Translations under genes and position numbers: made by a program
Part shown: piece after piece, positions 55,181-63,308 of the stretch
How positions within the stretch are numbered: the stretch's first letter is position 1
Layout of the letters: every line of letters starts with the position of its first letter
Notes under the pieces: model-generated
The model's database searches: none
What the model was told of the DNA's origin: nothing
What the model saw: only the letters and a program-made list of their open reading frames with translations
NCBI RefSeq assembly: GCF_030546575.1
Contig: NZ_JAUOTN010000010.1
Coordinates: 62,001 to 126,000, forward strand
Length of the DNA stretch: 64,000 nucleotides
Direction: 5' to 3'
DNA from: Pontibacter coccineus
Lineage (GTDB): Bacteria > Bacteroidota > Bacteroidia > Cytophagales > Hymenobacteraceae

Positions 55181-55298
55181 TCGGATTTATCAATCCGAGG
55201 GCCCCTACCCCCAACTGTTGCGGGTCTCCAGACCCGCGTAAACCGATAAACGGGGATGTGGACATCCCCAACAGTTTACTTCGGGACATGGATGTCCC
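55181..55298. repeat. Array of four short hairpins upstream of the GH92 gene
   Basis: Four consecutive palindromes lie between the divergent GH92 and exonuclease genes: TCGGATT/AATCCGA (55181-55198), GCGGGTCT/AGACCCGC (55220-55237), GGGGATGT/ACATCCCC (55252-55269) and GGGACAT/ATGTCCC (55283-55298). Three have two-base GG or CC loops. AACTGTTG at 55213 and CAACAGTT at 55269 also pair across the second and third. Confidence 0.7.
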
Positions 55299-55336
55299 AA
55301 AGAGCGTGTATTAAGCGTGTAGTAAGTGCTACCTCA

Positions 55337-55418
55337 TGTCATTTCGACCTTTGGGAGAAATCTGAATTGTTAACATTACACAAACTTCCTCCAGCTCTCC
55401 GCTATCGTCGAGATAACA
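55337..55418. repeat. REP-like palindromic element, copy 2
   Basis: It starts TGTCATTTCGAC, contains GAGAAATCTGAA after about 17 bases, and ends TCGAGATAACA, nearly complementary to the start. Length (82) and order match the copy at 28579-28661 (83). Confidence 0.65.
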
Positions 55419-55505
55419 AAAGAGGTCAACTCCTCCCTCATACCTGCAAATTGACTAACTTGCGACCTCGCTTTTAACACCCTGCATTTTACACGTAGCC
55501 ACCTG

Positions 55506-56060
55506 ATGGATTTTATTGCGCTTGATTTTGAAACGGCCACGCCCCAGCGTGACAGCCCTTGTGAGATAGGTATAACTGTGGTGCGCGACAGGCGGATTGT
55601 AGAAACACGATCCTGGCTGATCAAGCCTTTGTATTACCCCAATTTCAATTCCTTTAACATCGCCGTGCACGGCATCCGGGCGACTGACGTACGGGACCAG
55701 CCTGATTTCGCGGAACTTTGGCCGGAGCTAAAACCTTACCTCGAAAACCAGTTGCTGATCGCCCACAATGCGAGCTTCGACATGAGTGTGCTGCGCAAAA
55801 CACTGACAACCTATGGTATCCCGCTGCCGGAGGCACGCTATACCTGCAGCCTGAAGTTTTCGAAGAACATCTGGAAAGGAATGCACAAGTACGACCTCAA
55901 AACGCTCTGCAACATGCACCGCATTGATTTCCTGCACCACCGCGCCGCCTCCGACGCAGATGCCTGCGCCCGCCTCTCGCTCAAGGCTCTCGACCTGACG
56001 GGTACCAGCTCAGAAGCGGAATTTGATGCACGCATGGGAAGTAAAATTGCCAGGGTATAG
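55506..56060 (+). CDS. 3'-5' exonuclease, DnaQ/DEDDh type
   Basis: A 184-residue exonuclease domain. Motif I is ALDFETA (Asp7, Glu9), motif II is LLIAHNASFDMSVL with its Asp, and motif III is HRAASDADACARL (His and Asp of the DEDDh type). CEIGITVVRDRRIVETRSWLIKPL and NIAVHGIRATDVRDQPDFAEL are family-specific strands (DNA polymerase III epsilon-like or RNase T-like stand-alone proteins). Without the polymerase it likely trims 3' ends in DNA repair or RNA turnover. It stands alone downstream of a repeat array. Active-site residues are complete. Confidence 0.93.
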   Translation: MDFIALDFETATPQRDSPCEIGITVVRDRRIVETRSWLIKPLYYPNFNSFNIAVHGIRATDVRDQPDFAELWPELKPYLENQLLIAHNASFDMSVLRKTLTTYGIPLPEARYTCSLKFSKNIWKGMHKYDLKTLCNMHRIDFLHHRAASDADACARLSLKALDLTGTSSEAEFDARMGSKIARV

Positions 56061-56189
56061 CAGAGCCTTACCGGCTCTCCTTTTATGCCCAGAAGAAGAC
56101 AGAAACCTGCTATAAAAATAATTTTGTATCAATTAGGCATTGTGTTTACTTGTTGAAGAAATCACCATAACCCTCTATCATTAAATACA

Positions 56190-56405
56190 TTACCTGTAAT
56201 CCAGGATATTGGGGTCTACATCAGTATCTGTGAAAATGCATTCGGTTTGCCCGACTAAAAATCTACCCAATTTTACAAAAGCCTTACGGAAGTGAAAAGT
56301 AGTCTGGCCTTCATCCGGCACCGATCCATAAAAACCAAACTCAAAACTTCCTTTGAGCTGGCCCATAGACGCCTGCTTCCAGCTCCTGCTAAAAGGGAAG
56401 CTGTT
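56190..56405 (-). pseudogene. Fragment of a DcaP-like outer-membrane porin
   Basis: On the minus strand a 71-codon open stretch from 56405 to the TAA at 56190-56192 translates to beta-barrel text: RSWKQASMGQLKGSFEFGFYGS, then PDEGQTTFHFRKAFVKLGRF and LVGQTECIFTDTDVDPNILDYR. This is the middle of DcaP-type porins, in which one finds (F)xG..PDEGQTTFRLRHAY, L.GQT.S.FMD.D..P..LDYWGP. It is cut on both sides: a stop codon precedes it (56408) and no signal or C-terminal strand remains. It is a decayed remnant; no start codon can be supported. Confidence 0.72.
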
Positions 56406-56670
56406 TTATTTCTGTAGTATAATAAAAGCAGGTGCCGGTTATCAGGTGAATGTTTGCCTGTGGGTGGTTCATGCAGGGGAAACTGTAGAAAGTGTAGCGG
56501 TTACACTACTTAACAGAGAGCTTGATCGGTCCGTGCGCAGAATCCTTCACATTAGCCTTTACAAATGCAAGGGAGGACTTCCGCGGCGCGCACTCCCTCC
56601 GGTAGGTATACCTGAGCAGGGTGAGGACTATTACTAGTATCGCAGAAAGCGGCATTCTATCTCGCCCTGC

Positions 56671-57798
56671 TTACTGCGAAGAAACGCATCGGAAGCCAGA
56701 ATTCTCCAGCCCTGTATCAGGAGAGGATTTCATACGTGCCGATACTCTGTACCCTTTGCAATAGGAGGCATGACACATAAATGAGCCGCCCCTCATCACT
56801 CTTTTGGGAACAGTCGGCTCCATCGGATCAAAACTGGTAGCTGGTCCTTTGGGGTTTGCCATCACTTGGTCTGGGGAGCTGTTGTAGTAGTTGGGATCGT
56901 ACCAGTCAGTGCACCACTCCCATACGTTACCGGCCATATCGTACAAGCCATAGGCATTGGGAGCAAAAGAACTGACCGGAGCTAAACCGCTATACTTGTC
57001 CCAGCCGTTGTTCCGGTTCGGGAACTGCCCCTGCCAGGTATTGGCTTTCGGCTTTCCTTGCTCTACCTGCTCGTTTCCCCAAGGGTATGGCTGGTTTTCA
57101 ATTCCACCCCGTGCGGCAAACTCCCATTCTGCTTCCGTGGGCAGGCGCTTGCCGGCCCAAGTGGCATAAGCCACCGCATCATCCCACGACACGTGTACGA
57201 CCGGATGGTTTTCTTTGCCTTCCAGGTTGCTGCCAGGCCCCTGCGGGTGCTTCCAGTCAGCCCCTTTTTTCCAAGACCACCATTGCCGTGCATCCTGTAG
57301 CCCTACTTCATAAGCAGGCGGCATAAAGACCAGAGAAGCGGCAACAAGCAAGCTATCGGCAGGTCTTGGCGTGCCAGCTGGCAGTTGTTTCCTGAGCTCT
57401 TCCCAATCCGGCGCTCTTTCCGCCGTGGTCACGTATCCTGTCTCCTGCACAAATTTGGTGAACTGGGCATTGGTCACCTCAGTGGCGTCCATCCAGAAAC
57501 CATCCACTTCCACCTTATGCTGGGGATATTCGTCCTGCCTTCCTTCTGCATCGGCAGCGCCCATGTCAAACGCTCCCCCTTCGATCCATACCATACTATC
57601 GTGTGATACGTCGCCTCTTTTAAAAGGGACTGTCTTGCCGGTGCCTGCAAACCGGGAAGGCAGGCCTTCATGGCACGAAGCAGGTTCTCCCGTAACCATA
57701 TTAGCATTCTCCTCCTGCGCACTTTGCTGTTGGCAGGAGATGGTGAGGCAGAGCGCACCATATAAAAAAAGAGAAGCCGGTGTTGCAGAAGTCAACAT
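56671..57798 (-). CDS. Formylglycine-generating enzyme (SUMF1/FGE type), lipoprotein
   Basis: A 375-residue protein with a lipoprotein-like signal (LTISC, Cys22). The FGE-sulfatase domain has VWIEGGAFDMGAADAEGRQDEYPQHKVEVDGFWMDATEVTN, then HPVVHVSWDDAVAYATWAGKRLPTEAEWEFAARGG and DMAGNVWEWCTDWY. The C-terminus reads RGGSFMCHASYCKGYRVSARM, with both cysteines (Cys342, Cys347) that correspond to the active pair Cys336/Cys341 of human FGE. It therefore looks like a true copper-dependent formylglycine-forming enzyme, not just a fold relative. The substrate sulfatase is encoded just upstream. Being exported, it may act on unfolded sulfatase in the periplasm. Confidence 0.92.
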   Translation of the reverse strand: MLTSATPASLFLYGALCLTISCQQQSAQEENANMVTGEPASCHEGLPSRFAGTGKTVPFKRGDVSHDSMVWIEGGAFDMGAADAEGRQDEYPQHKVEVDGFWMDATEVTNAQFTKFVQETGYVTTAERAPDWEELRKQLPAGTPRPADSLLVAASLVFMPPAYEVGLQDARQWWSWKKGADWKHPQGPGSNLEGKENHPVVHVSWDDAVAYATWAGKRLPTEAEWEFAARGGIENQPYPWGNEQVEQGKPKANTWQGQFPNRNNGWDKYSGLAPVSSFAPNAYGLYDMAGNVWEWCTDWYDPNYYNSSPDQVMANPKGPATSFDPMEPTVPKRVMRGGSFMCHASYCKGYRVSARMKSSPDTGLENSGFRCVSSQ

Positions 57799-58008
57799 GT
57801 AGGATGTTCCGTTTTTAAGTATATGTTTTTTGATAGTTGCCCTTTGGCTGCAGCATCTTAACCCATCGAATCCAGGTATAACCGGCTTGATCGTGCTCCT
57901 GAAAGCAAAAGCAGGGCTTAGTCTGTATTGATAGCCTGATAGTTACACAGTACAACCAGGAAAAGCGGTATTGAAAAAGGAGCTGCAACATGCATGGCAT
58001 CTTGAATA

Positions 58009-59805
58009 CTACTCTCCACCACGTTGCAGCTCTAGCGTAGCTTTTCCTATGATGGCCCTATTCGTGGAGTCTAGCTTGGATTTAAAGAAATTCTCTGGTC
58101 CGAGCACACTATAGGCTCTGCCTCCATGAAATGGTATATAGCCCACTGCCTGTGTATATCCAATCCAGCCGCTTAACATTTCGTGGAGCTTTTCCGGTTT
58201 CTGATCGGCAAGGTCATGTTGCTCCCGGGGATCCTCCTTCACGTTAAACAGTTGCCAGTTCCTTCCCTCTCCGAAAGGTGGCATCAGGAACCGGATTTTC
58301 CAGTCACCTTTGAGGTAGGCTTTATTTTCCAGGCTTTCAATCCCAAAGCCGGCGTTTTCATCCCGCACAGTAGCTCGTTTATTACTCAACATTTCATTAA
58401 AAGGAGTTCCGGTCATGGCGGCGAGCTTGTTGTTTCTGTACGTATCCGGCCGCTTGGTCCCGGTGATTTCGAGCAGCGTAGGCATGATGTCGGTGCCTAA
58501 AATTTTGTTGCTGGCATCTATTCCTTTTAAGGTAACGCCTGGTCCGGAGATAATAAAGGGCACCCGGATACCTCCCTCGCCTGTGGTGGTTTTGAAATAA
58601 GAATAAGGCGTAGCGGTCACCTCTGCCCACGCCCCTTCCAATGAAATAAAGGAGTTGGGCTTCCCTAAATTCTCCAGGCTATTGTCGAACGGCTTCATGT
58701 TAGTCTTATAAAACGAAGGGTCTTTGGGGTTAGCACCGTTGTCACCGATCAGGATGATCAAGGTATTTTCCAGCTTGCCAGCTTTTTGCAGGGCATCCAG
58801 CACGCGGCCGATATTCAGGTCCATGATCTCCAGCATGGTGGCGTAGAGCTCCATCCGGCGGGCTTCCACTTTTTTCTGCTGCGCTGAGAGCTCGTTCCAC
58901 TTTTTATATTCCCCTGAACCCGGGTTCATCGGAAGGTCTTTGGGAATCAGGCCAAGCTTTTTCATGTTGTCCATCCGCACCTGGCGAATGTGGTCATAGC
59001 CTTTGTCGTAAGCGCCCTTGTACTTATCCATCCATTTGTCTGGCACATGCAGCGGGTCGTGGGGCGCCGTGAAAGCCAGGTAGCCGAAGAAAGGCGCGTC
59101 GTCTTTCTGTTCGGTGATGTACTGGATCATTCTGTCTGCGTAGTAATCGGAAGAGTAAAAATCATCCGGAAGCTTTTTCACCAGCACACTGTCATCGTAG
59201 TACACGGTGTGTATCACTTCTTCTGGGCCCAGCGGAAACATGTTGTTGAAATGGCTCACGCCCCCGCCCAGAAAGGAGAAGCTGTGCTCAAAGCCTTCCT
59301 CAAACGGGCGCCTGCCTTTTTCATGCCCCAGGTGCCACTTGCCGCTCATATAAGTATGGTAGCCGTTTTCGCGCAACACTTCCGGAAGGGTCATGACCCG
59401 GTCGTTCAGGTACCCCTCATAGCCGGGCTGCATGTACTGGTTGGCTGCCTGAAATGGAGGCATCGAGCCAATGCCGCTGATATGGTTGTCCATACCGGAC
59501 ATAAACATGGCCCGGGAGGGCGCGCAGAGCGGCGTGGTATAGCAATGCTGCACAATCAACCCGTTGTCGGCCAGGCGCTGGACGTTGGGGGTACGGATCT
59601 CCCCTCCGAACGGCGACAGGTCTGAGTACCCCAGATCGTCCACCACGATCAGGAGAATGTTCGGCCTGCTTCGGGTAGAGGACGCATCGGTACCAGTATC
59701 TGTCTTGGCTTCATTTCCGTCTTTTGTTTTACGCTCCCCGCAGGAGCAGATAGTGAGGGGAAGTCCTATACACAACAGGAAAAGCAAAGTGGATACATTT
59801 TTCAT
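58009..59805 (-). CDS. Cys-type sulfatase (arylsulfatase family), lipoprotein
   Basis: A 598-residue exported sulfatase with a lipobox-like start (PLTICSC). The metal motif IVVDDLGYSDLSPFG gives Asp56 and Asp57. The sulfatase signature is CAPSR at 94-98 (TPLCAPSRAMFMSG), with Cys94 to be converted into formylglycine. SGKWHLGH and IILIGDNGANPKDP are the later metal and substrate blocks. C-terminal subdomain residues follow (FNVKEDPREQHDLADQKPEKL). The family hydrolyses sulfate esters, and in Bacteroidota mostly polysaccharides. The gene for the matching FGE lies 210 bases downstream on the same strand, so the pair is probably co-expressed. Sulfated substrate unknown. Confidence 0.95.
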   Translation of the reverse strand: MKNVSTLLFLLCIGLPLTICSCGERKTKDGNEAKTDTGTDASSTRSRPNILLIVVDDLGYSDLSPFGGEIRTPNVQRLADNGLIVQHCYTTPLCAPSRAMFMSGMDNHISGIGSMPPFQAANQYMQPGYEGYLNDRVMTLPEVLRENGYHTYMSGKWHLGHEKGRRPFEEGFEHSFSFLGGGVSHFNNMFPLGPEEVIHTVYYDDSVLVKKLPDDFYSSDYYADRMIQYITEQKDDAPFFGYLAFTAPHDPLHVPDKWMDKYKGAYDKGYDHIRQVRMDNMKKLGLIPKDLPMNPGSGEYKKWNELSAQQKKVEARRMELYATMLEIMDLNIGRVLDALQKAGKLENTLIILIGDNGANPKDPSFYKTNMKPFDNSLENLGKPNSFISLEGAWAEVTATPYSYFKTTTGEGGIRVPFIISGPGVTLKGIDASNKILGTDIMPTLLEITGTKRPDTYRNNKLAAMTGTPFNEMLSNKRATVRDENAGFGIESLENKAYLKGDWKIRFLMPPFGEGRNWQLFNVKEDPREQHDLADQKPEKLHEMLSGWIGYTQAVGYIPFHGGRAYSVLGPENFFKSKLDSTNRAIIGKATLELQRGGE

Positions 59806-60440
59806 ACCCTTCGGTCATTAAATACTTTCAACTGGACGGTCTGGCATCAATGCACAAAGCAAAATTTCCATCAAGTACAATTGATGGCAACCTGCTTTCA
59901 GTGGGATAGCAAAAAGAATAATTTAATACAGCAGCAACGTTATCAGAAAGATACCGCTGAAGAAAAGGGTGTTGCTCACTGCTTGAAGCAGATGTTGATA
60001 GAAGTCAGATCGATTAATACAATTGCACCTTAATGTAGGTAGCAGATATCTTTACGTTATAAAATTCACTTTGATCATTAGGTAAGATGCATCTGTACGG
60101 TGACAGCAGCTAAAGCATTTGTGCTTTTATTGTATAATAACTTATGAATATTACTAAATTTTGAATAAAATTATACTTTGGAAAGAGCTCCGACAGCGGT
60201 AGGGAGCATAATCAGTTACGAAGGACATTTTTAGCCGAATACAGGCCCTCGGTTGAAGTACAGACTACCGGCCTTTACCTGATTAATCATAGGTATGCTT
60301 CCAAAGTCTATATAGTAAACTGGAAAGCCTACGGCCGATCCTCCACATCAACAAGTTCCAAAACCGTGTATGATGAGCTAAATCAAACAGTTGTCTGCAT
60401 TACAATACCAGCTTTCTAATTTATATAGGAAACTCTTCAA
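59806..60440. other. AT-rich gap with no gene seen
   Basis: 635 bases between divergent genes. AT content is high (about 60000-60180 especially). Single octamer cores occur near 60293 (AGGTATG only). I see neither coding character nor clear palindromes. It should contain the sulfatase promoter (minus) and the promoter of 60441. Confidence 0.6.
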
Positions 60441-60881
60441 ATGATTACTATGGAAAATACTTCAAAAAATACGACCATCACCATCAGCGCAAACATACAG
60501 GCACCTGTAGCGAAAGTCTGGCAATGCTGGACTGAGCCGCAGCACATCACTCAATGGAACAACGCTTCTGCTGACTGGTATACCCCACGCGCAGAAAACG
60601 ACCTTCGGGTGGGCGGCACCTTCCTCTCCAGAATGGAGGCCAAAGACGGCAGCATGGGTTTTGACTTTACGGGTACCTACACCGATGTGCAGGAGCACGC
60701 CCGCATTGCCTATATCCTGGAGGACGGCCGCACAGTCACGATCAGTTTCGAGCCAAATGGCACGGAAACCCGCCTCACGGAGGTCTTCGATGCAGACCCT
60801 AGCCATTCGGTAGAGATGCAGCAGGCGGGCTGGCAGGCTATTCTGGATAACTTCAAAAACTACGTGGAAGCCGCCGCCTAA
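60441..60881 (+). CDS. SRPBCC domain protein, AHSA1-like
   Basis: A 146-residue protein of the START/Bet v1-like fold. The opening ITISANIQAPVAKVWQCWTEPQHITQWNNASADWYTP is the AHSA1 signature, followed by VGGTFLSRMEAKDGSMGFDFTGTYTDV and TISFEPNGTETRLTEVFDAD, and a closing helix QQAGWQAILDNFKNYVEAA. These proteins bind hydrophobic ligands or modulate Hsp90-type partners; its ligand is unknown. ATG at 60441 or at 60450 (third codon) may be the start. The DNA just after it holds remnants of a second SRPBCC gene and a VOC gene, so an original cluster of related genes has been partly deleted. Confidence 0.9.
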   Translation: MITMENTSKNTTITISANIQAPVAKVWQCWTEPQHITQWNNASADWYTPRAENDLRVGGTFLSRMEAKDGSMGFDFTGTYTDVQEHARIAYILEDGRTVTISFEPNGTETRLTEVFDADPSHSVEMQQAGWQAILDNFKNYVEAAA

Positions 60882-60901
60882 CCCCGCGCACTGCACAACA
60901 A

Positions 60902-61021
60902 AATTAATATACAGGCGCCCAACGAAAAGGTATACAGCATCCTGCTCGACGCGCCGACTACTATGGCAGTTTCGAAGACAAATTCAACGTGCACTGGATG
61001 TTCAACTGCGATCAGAAGTAA
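60902..61021 (+). pseudogene. Chimeric remnant of an SRPBCC gene start and a VOC (PhnB-like) gene end
   Basis: The first part reads NKINIQAPNEKVYSILLDAP, like the N-terminus of an SRPBCC protein. Then, in another frame from 60956, comes DYYGSFEDKFNVHWMFNCDQK and TAA (61019-61021), the C-terminus of a PhnB-like VOC protein (typical ..YGSFTDKFGV.WMFNC..). Neither is complete. A deletion that joined the start of one gene to the end of the other explains it. Confidence 0.65.
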
Positions 61022-61028
61022 CAGAATC

Positions 61029-61070
61029 AAAAGAGCCGCTCTTTCAGTTATTGAAGGCGGCTTTTTTGAT
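61029..61070 (+). terminator. Terminator after the gene remnant
   Basis: AAAAGAGCCGC pairs with GCGGCTTTTTT (one G-U), and CTTTCA/TTGAAG extends the inner stem. A T run follows. It once terminated the lost VOC gene. Confidence 0.75.
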
Positions 61071-61215
61071 TCGTAGCATGAATGTCTATTGCTCGTAGGT
61101 ATAGCTTTCGCTTATAGTTGGCACCAGTTCCGTTGGACATCCTCACAGGTATAGCACTTGCTTTAGTTAGCTGATTTCGACCTAACTTTAAAATGTAAGT
61201 CTATCAGCAAATCGC

Positions 61216-61224
61216 TATATTGTC
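61216..61224 (+). promoter_or_regulatory. Promoter-like TATATTGTC just before the HNH gene
   Basis: The same nonamer as at 50718 ends only 3 bases before the first ATG at 61228. If it is a -7 box, transcription would begin near the next ATG (61237), leaving little or no leader. Confidence 0.35.
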
Positions 61225-61227
61225 GAG

Positions 61228-62193
61228 ATGAAACAGATGGGCTCCGTTACAAACAACCCGGCACTCAAAATCTACCTGAAGAAATTCACGAAGTTGCGCC
61301 AGGGCGTAACTCAATATGGCAAAGCACCACACAAACCGGTTCTGTTGCTAACTTTTATAGAGTTATTTGAGAAAGGCGAGCTCTCTGAGAATAGGATATA
61401 CATTGCACCAGAGCTGGTTGCGCAGTTTAAAGAGACTTTCGCACTACTGGTGAGGACAGCACACACATCTGACTTCTCTTTACCTTTTTATCACTTGACA
61501 ACTGAAGGTTTTTGGAGTGTTAAAACTAAAATGGGTACAGCTCTCCAAGTTCATATCAGAAGCATCCATACCCTTAGTGAAGTAGTTGACTTTGGTTTTT
61601 TTTCTGAAGACCTCTATACCTTATTGTTGGACACAGAGTCCCGAAATATTCTAAAGACTGTTATTCTAGACTATTATTTTCCGGATACCAAAGCTGAGTA
61701 CCTCAGTGCAAAACACGGTGGGTACATCCAAAACCTGCAAAGCTATCTGCTTAACGAGAGTCCTGCCAGCTATACCTTGGCAGTGAACGAAACAGACGAG
61801 GAAGAGCAATTTATCCGGGGCGGGATGTTCAAAAAACTTGTGCCGCAGGTATACAACCACACCTGTTGCATTTCTGGTATGCGGTTGGTTTCCAACCACG
61901 GATTTTCTATGATCGATGCCTGCCATATCGTGCCTTTCAGTTTAAGCAAAGACGACAAAATCAACAATGGATTAGCTCTCTGTCCCAACCTTCACCGGGC
62001 TTTTGATCGTGGTCTAATATCCGTAGATGAAAAGCTCAAAGTGCTAGTATCATACGCAATAGCAGAAGACCTGACAAATGACTATGCGCTCTTACATCTA
62101 AGAGGCAAGCCACTTACCTTGCCCTTTGGAGAGAAGCATTTCCCAAATGCCTACAACTTGGCCTGGCACCGGGATCAGGTGTTTAAGAAGTAG
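61228..62193 (+). CDS. HNH endonuclease (HNH_2 type), stand-alone
   Basis: A 321-residue soluble protein. The N-terminal helical region opens LKKFTKLRQGVTQYGKAPHKPVLLLTFIELFEKGEL, which is common in putative restriction HNH proteins. A C-terminal HNH_2 domain has CCISGMRLVSNHGFSMIDACHIVPFSLSKDDKINNGLALCPNLHRAFDRGLISVDE, with the catalytic His of ACHI and zinc/His set of NLHRAFD. This type is often a stand-alone restriction or mobile-defence nuclease, but no methylase is in the window. Start may be 61228 or the Met at 61237 (see the promoter-like site). Codons are more AT-rich than in the core genes. Confidence 0.9.
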   Translation: MKQMGSVTNNPALKIYLKKFTKLRQGVTQYGKAPHKPVLLLTFIELFEKGELSENRIYIAPELVAQFKETFALLVRTAHTSDFSLPFYHLTTEGFWSVKTKMGTALQVHIRSIHTLSEVVDFGFFSEDLYTLLLDTESRNILKTVILDYYFPDTKAEYLSAKHGGYIQNLQSYLLNESPASYTLAVNETDEEEQFIRGGMFKKLVPQVYNHTCCISGMRLVSNHGFSMIDACHIVPFSLSKDDKINNGLALCPNLHRAFDRGLISVDEKLKVLVSYAIAEDLTNDYALLHLRGKPLTLPFGEKHFPNAYNLAWHRDQVFKK

Positions 62194-62445
62194 CTAAAAG
62201 AGTCACTTTCAACTTTAAACACTGCCAGTACTCAAGGGCGGGTTCGCCTTTAAGCAATCCGAAATTAACTGGTTACAAGCTATCACTTAATAGGCTTAGA
62301 GTAGCAATAAATGCCTGAGCGGAGAGTTTGCAAAAGAAATTCACATATCTTATTGATTTAGTTGGCGTATGCTTTTCTCTATTGTTTCCACCATTTTTTA
62401 TTTTATCTAATTCTTAACAAGTTGGGGAGAGCATTTTGATTAACT

Positions 62446-62682
62446 ATGGAAAACGTTACAAGACAGGAATTAGAGGAATTGATTAGCCGATACAAGCACT
62501 ACATTCATCTGAACGAAACGATTATTAAAACAAAATTAGATGTCATCAATAGCGATAACATCTACATCAATGTTGGTGGTAACCATGGCGATATTCTGGA
62601 ACTAGTAGAATGCAGAGTTAAAATGCAGTCTTTTCACTCAGTCATAAAAGACTTGGAAGATATTTTAAGCCGTATTAAATGA
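62446..62682 (+). CDS. Hypothetical protein, 78 aa
   Basis: A small soluble protein, mostly helical (ENVTRQELEELISRYKHYIHLNETIIKTKLDVI, ending SVIKDLEDILSRIK) with a short beta section in between (NIYINVGGNHGDILELVEC). It is rich in Ile, Glu, Lys and Asn and AT-rich in DNA. No family is recognised. It follows the HNH gene by 252 bases with no clear terminator between, so a functional link is possible but unproven. The start ATG at 62446 is preceded by a weak AG-rich leader (GGGGAGAGC about 20 bases back). Confidence 0.55.
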   Translation: MENVTRQELEELISRYKHYIHLNETIIKTKLDVINSDNIYINVGGNHGDILELVECRVKMQSFHSVIKDLEDILSRIK

Positions 62683-62781
62683 GTTTGTAAAATGACCTTT
62701 TTACCTATCGCACTTTGCTCCTGTACAAAGCTTACTTCAGTTCCTTTTGAATAGATCGTATAGGTAGCTGGCCCTTATCAT

Positions 62782-63189
62782 TTATTCAGAATCTGCAGCA
62801 AGGGTAATTGAAAAGAATGGTTCGCGAAGTATATGTTTTAACTCGATTTTATAGATTCTTCCGTCGGTATAGTTTCTCCATTCAGTATCTGATATCCTGA
62901 CAAAATCCTCATTAAACCACCTTATAAATTCATTAACTCCATTTTCGATTTCTGGAATTAGTGTCTGTCGAATTACAACGCCATTAGTATTTAACACCAA
63001 AATCATTTGGTATCCGTTTTCAATTATCCACGATATTCGACTTGTGGTGTCTGTTACAATGTCTTCCGTAAACTTAATCTCTTTCTTCTCCAAAACAGTT
63101 TTTGCAAACTCTCTTGAGTCGCCGACGAAGAATTGAGAATAACCTAGTACCGATTGAGTGAGCAAGAAGAAAAGAAGTATATACTTCAT
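62782..63189 (-). CDS. Hypothetical exported protein, 135 aa
   Basis: Signal peptide residues 1-19 (MKYILLFFLLTQSVLGYSQ). The mature protein has alternating hydrophobic and charged strands (WIIENGYQMILVLNTNGVVIRQTLIPEIENGVNEFIRWF) and no cysteine, so it may be a small alpha/beta periplasmic protein. I recognise no family. AT-rich codons differ from those of the core genes. Its left neighbour on the opposite strand converges on it with 99 bases between. Function cannot be given. Confidence 0.6.
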   Translation of the reverse strand: MKYILLFFLLTQSVLGYSQFFVGDSREFAKTVLEKKEIKFTEDIVTDTTSRISWIIENGYQMILVLNTNGVVIRQTLIPEIENGVNEFIRWFNEDFVRISDTEWRNYTDGRIYKIELKHILREPFFSITLAADSE

Positions 63190-63308
63190 GATATTATCCC
63201 ATATTGTTAATTGCGCAAGTATAATTTAGTAGTCGAGTAATATGCCCATAATGGACTCAGCTTTAAATTGCGCTATGTATTTGCTTATACTATCCATTGT
63301 AAACTGAT

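Noticed and set aside
56353..56637. 94-codon + strand frame starting with TTG
   Set aside because: It runs antisense to the porin fragment, has no family similarity I can see and no ribosome site; its codon use is poor.
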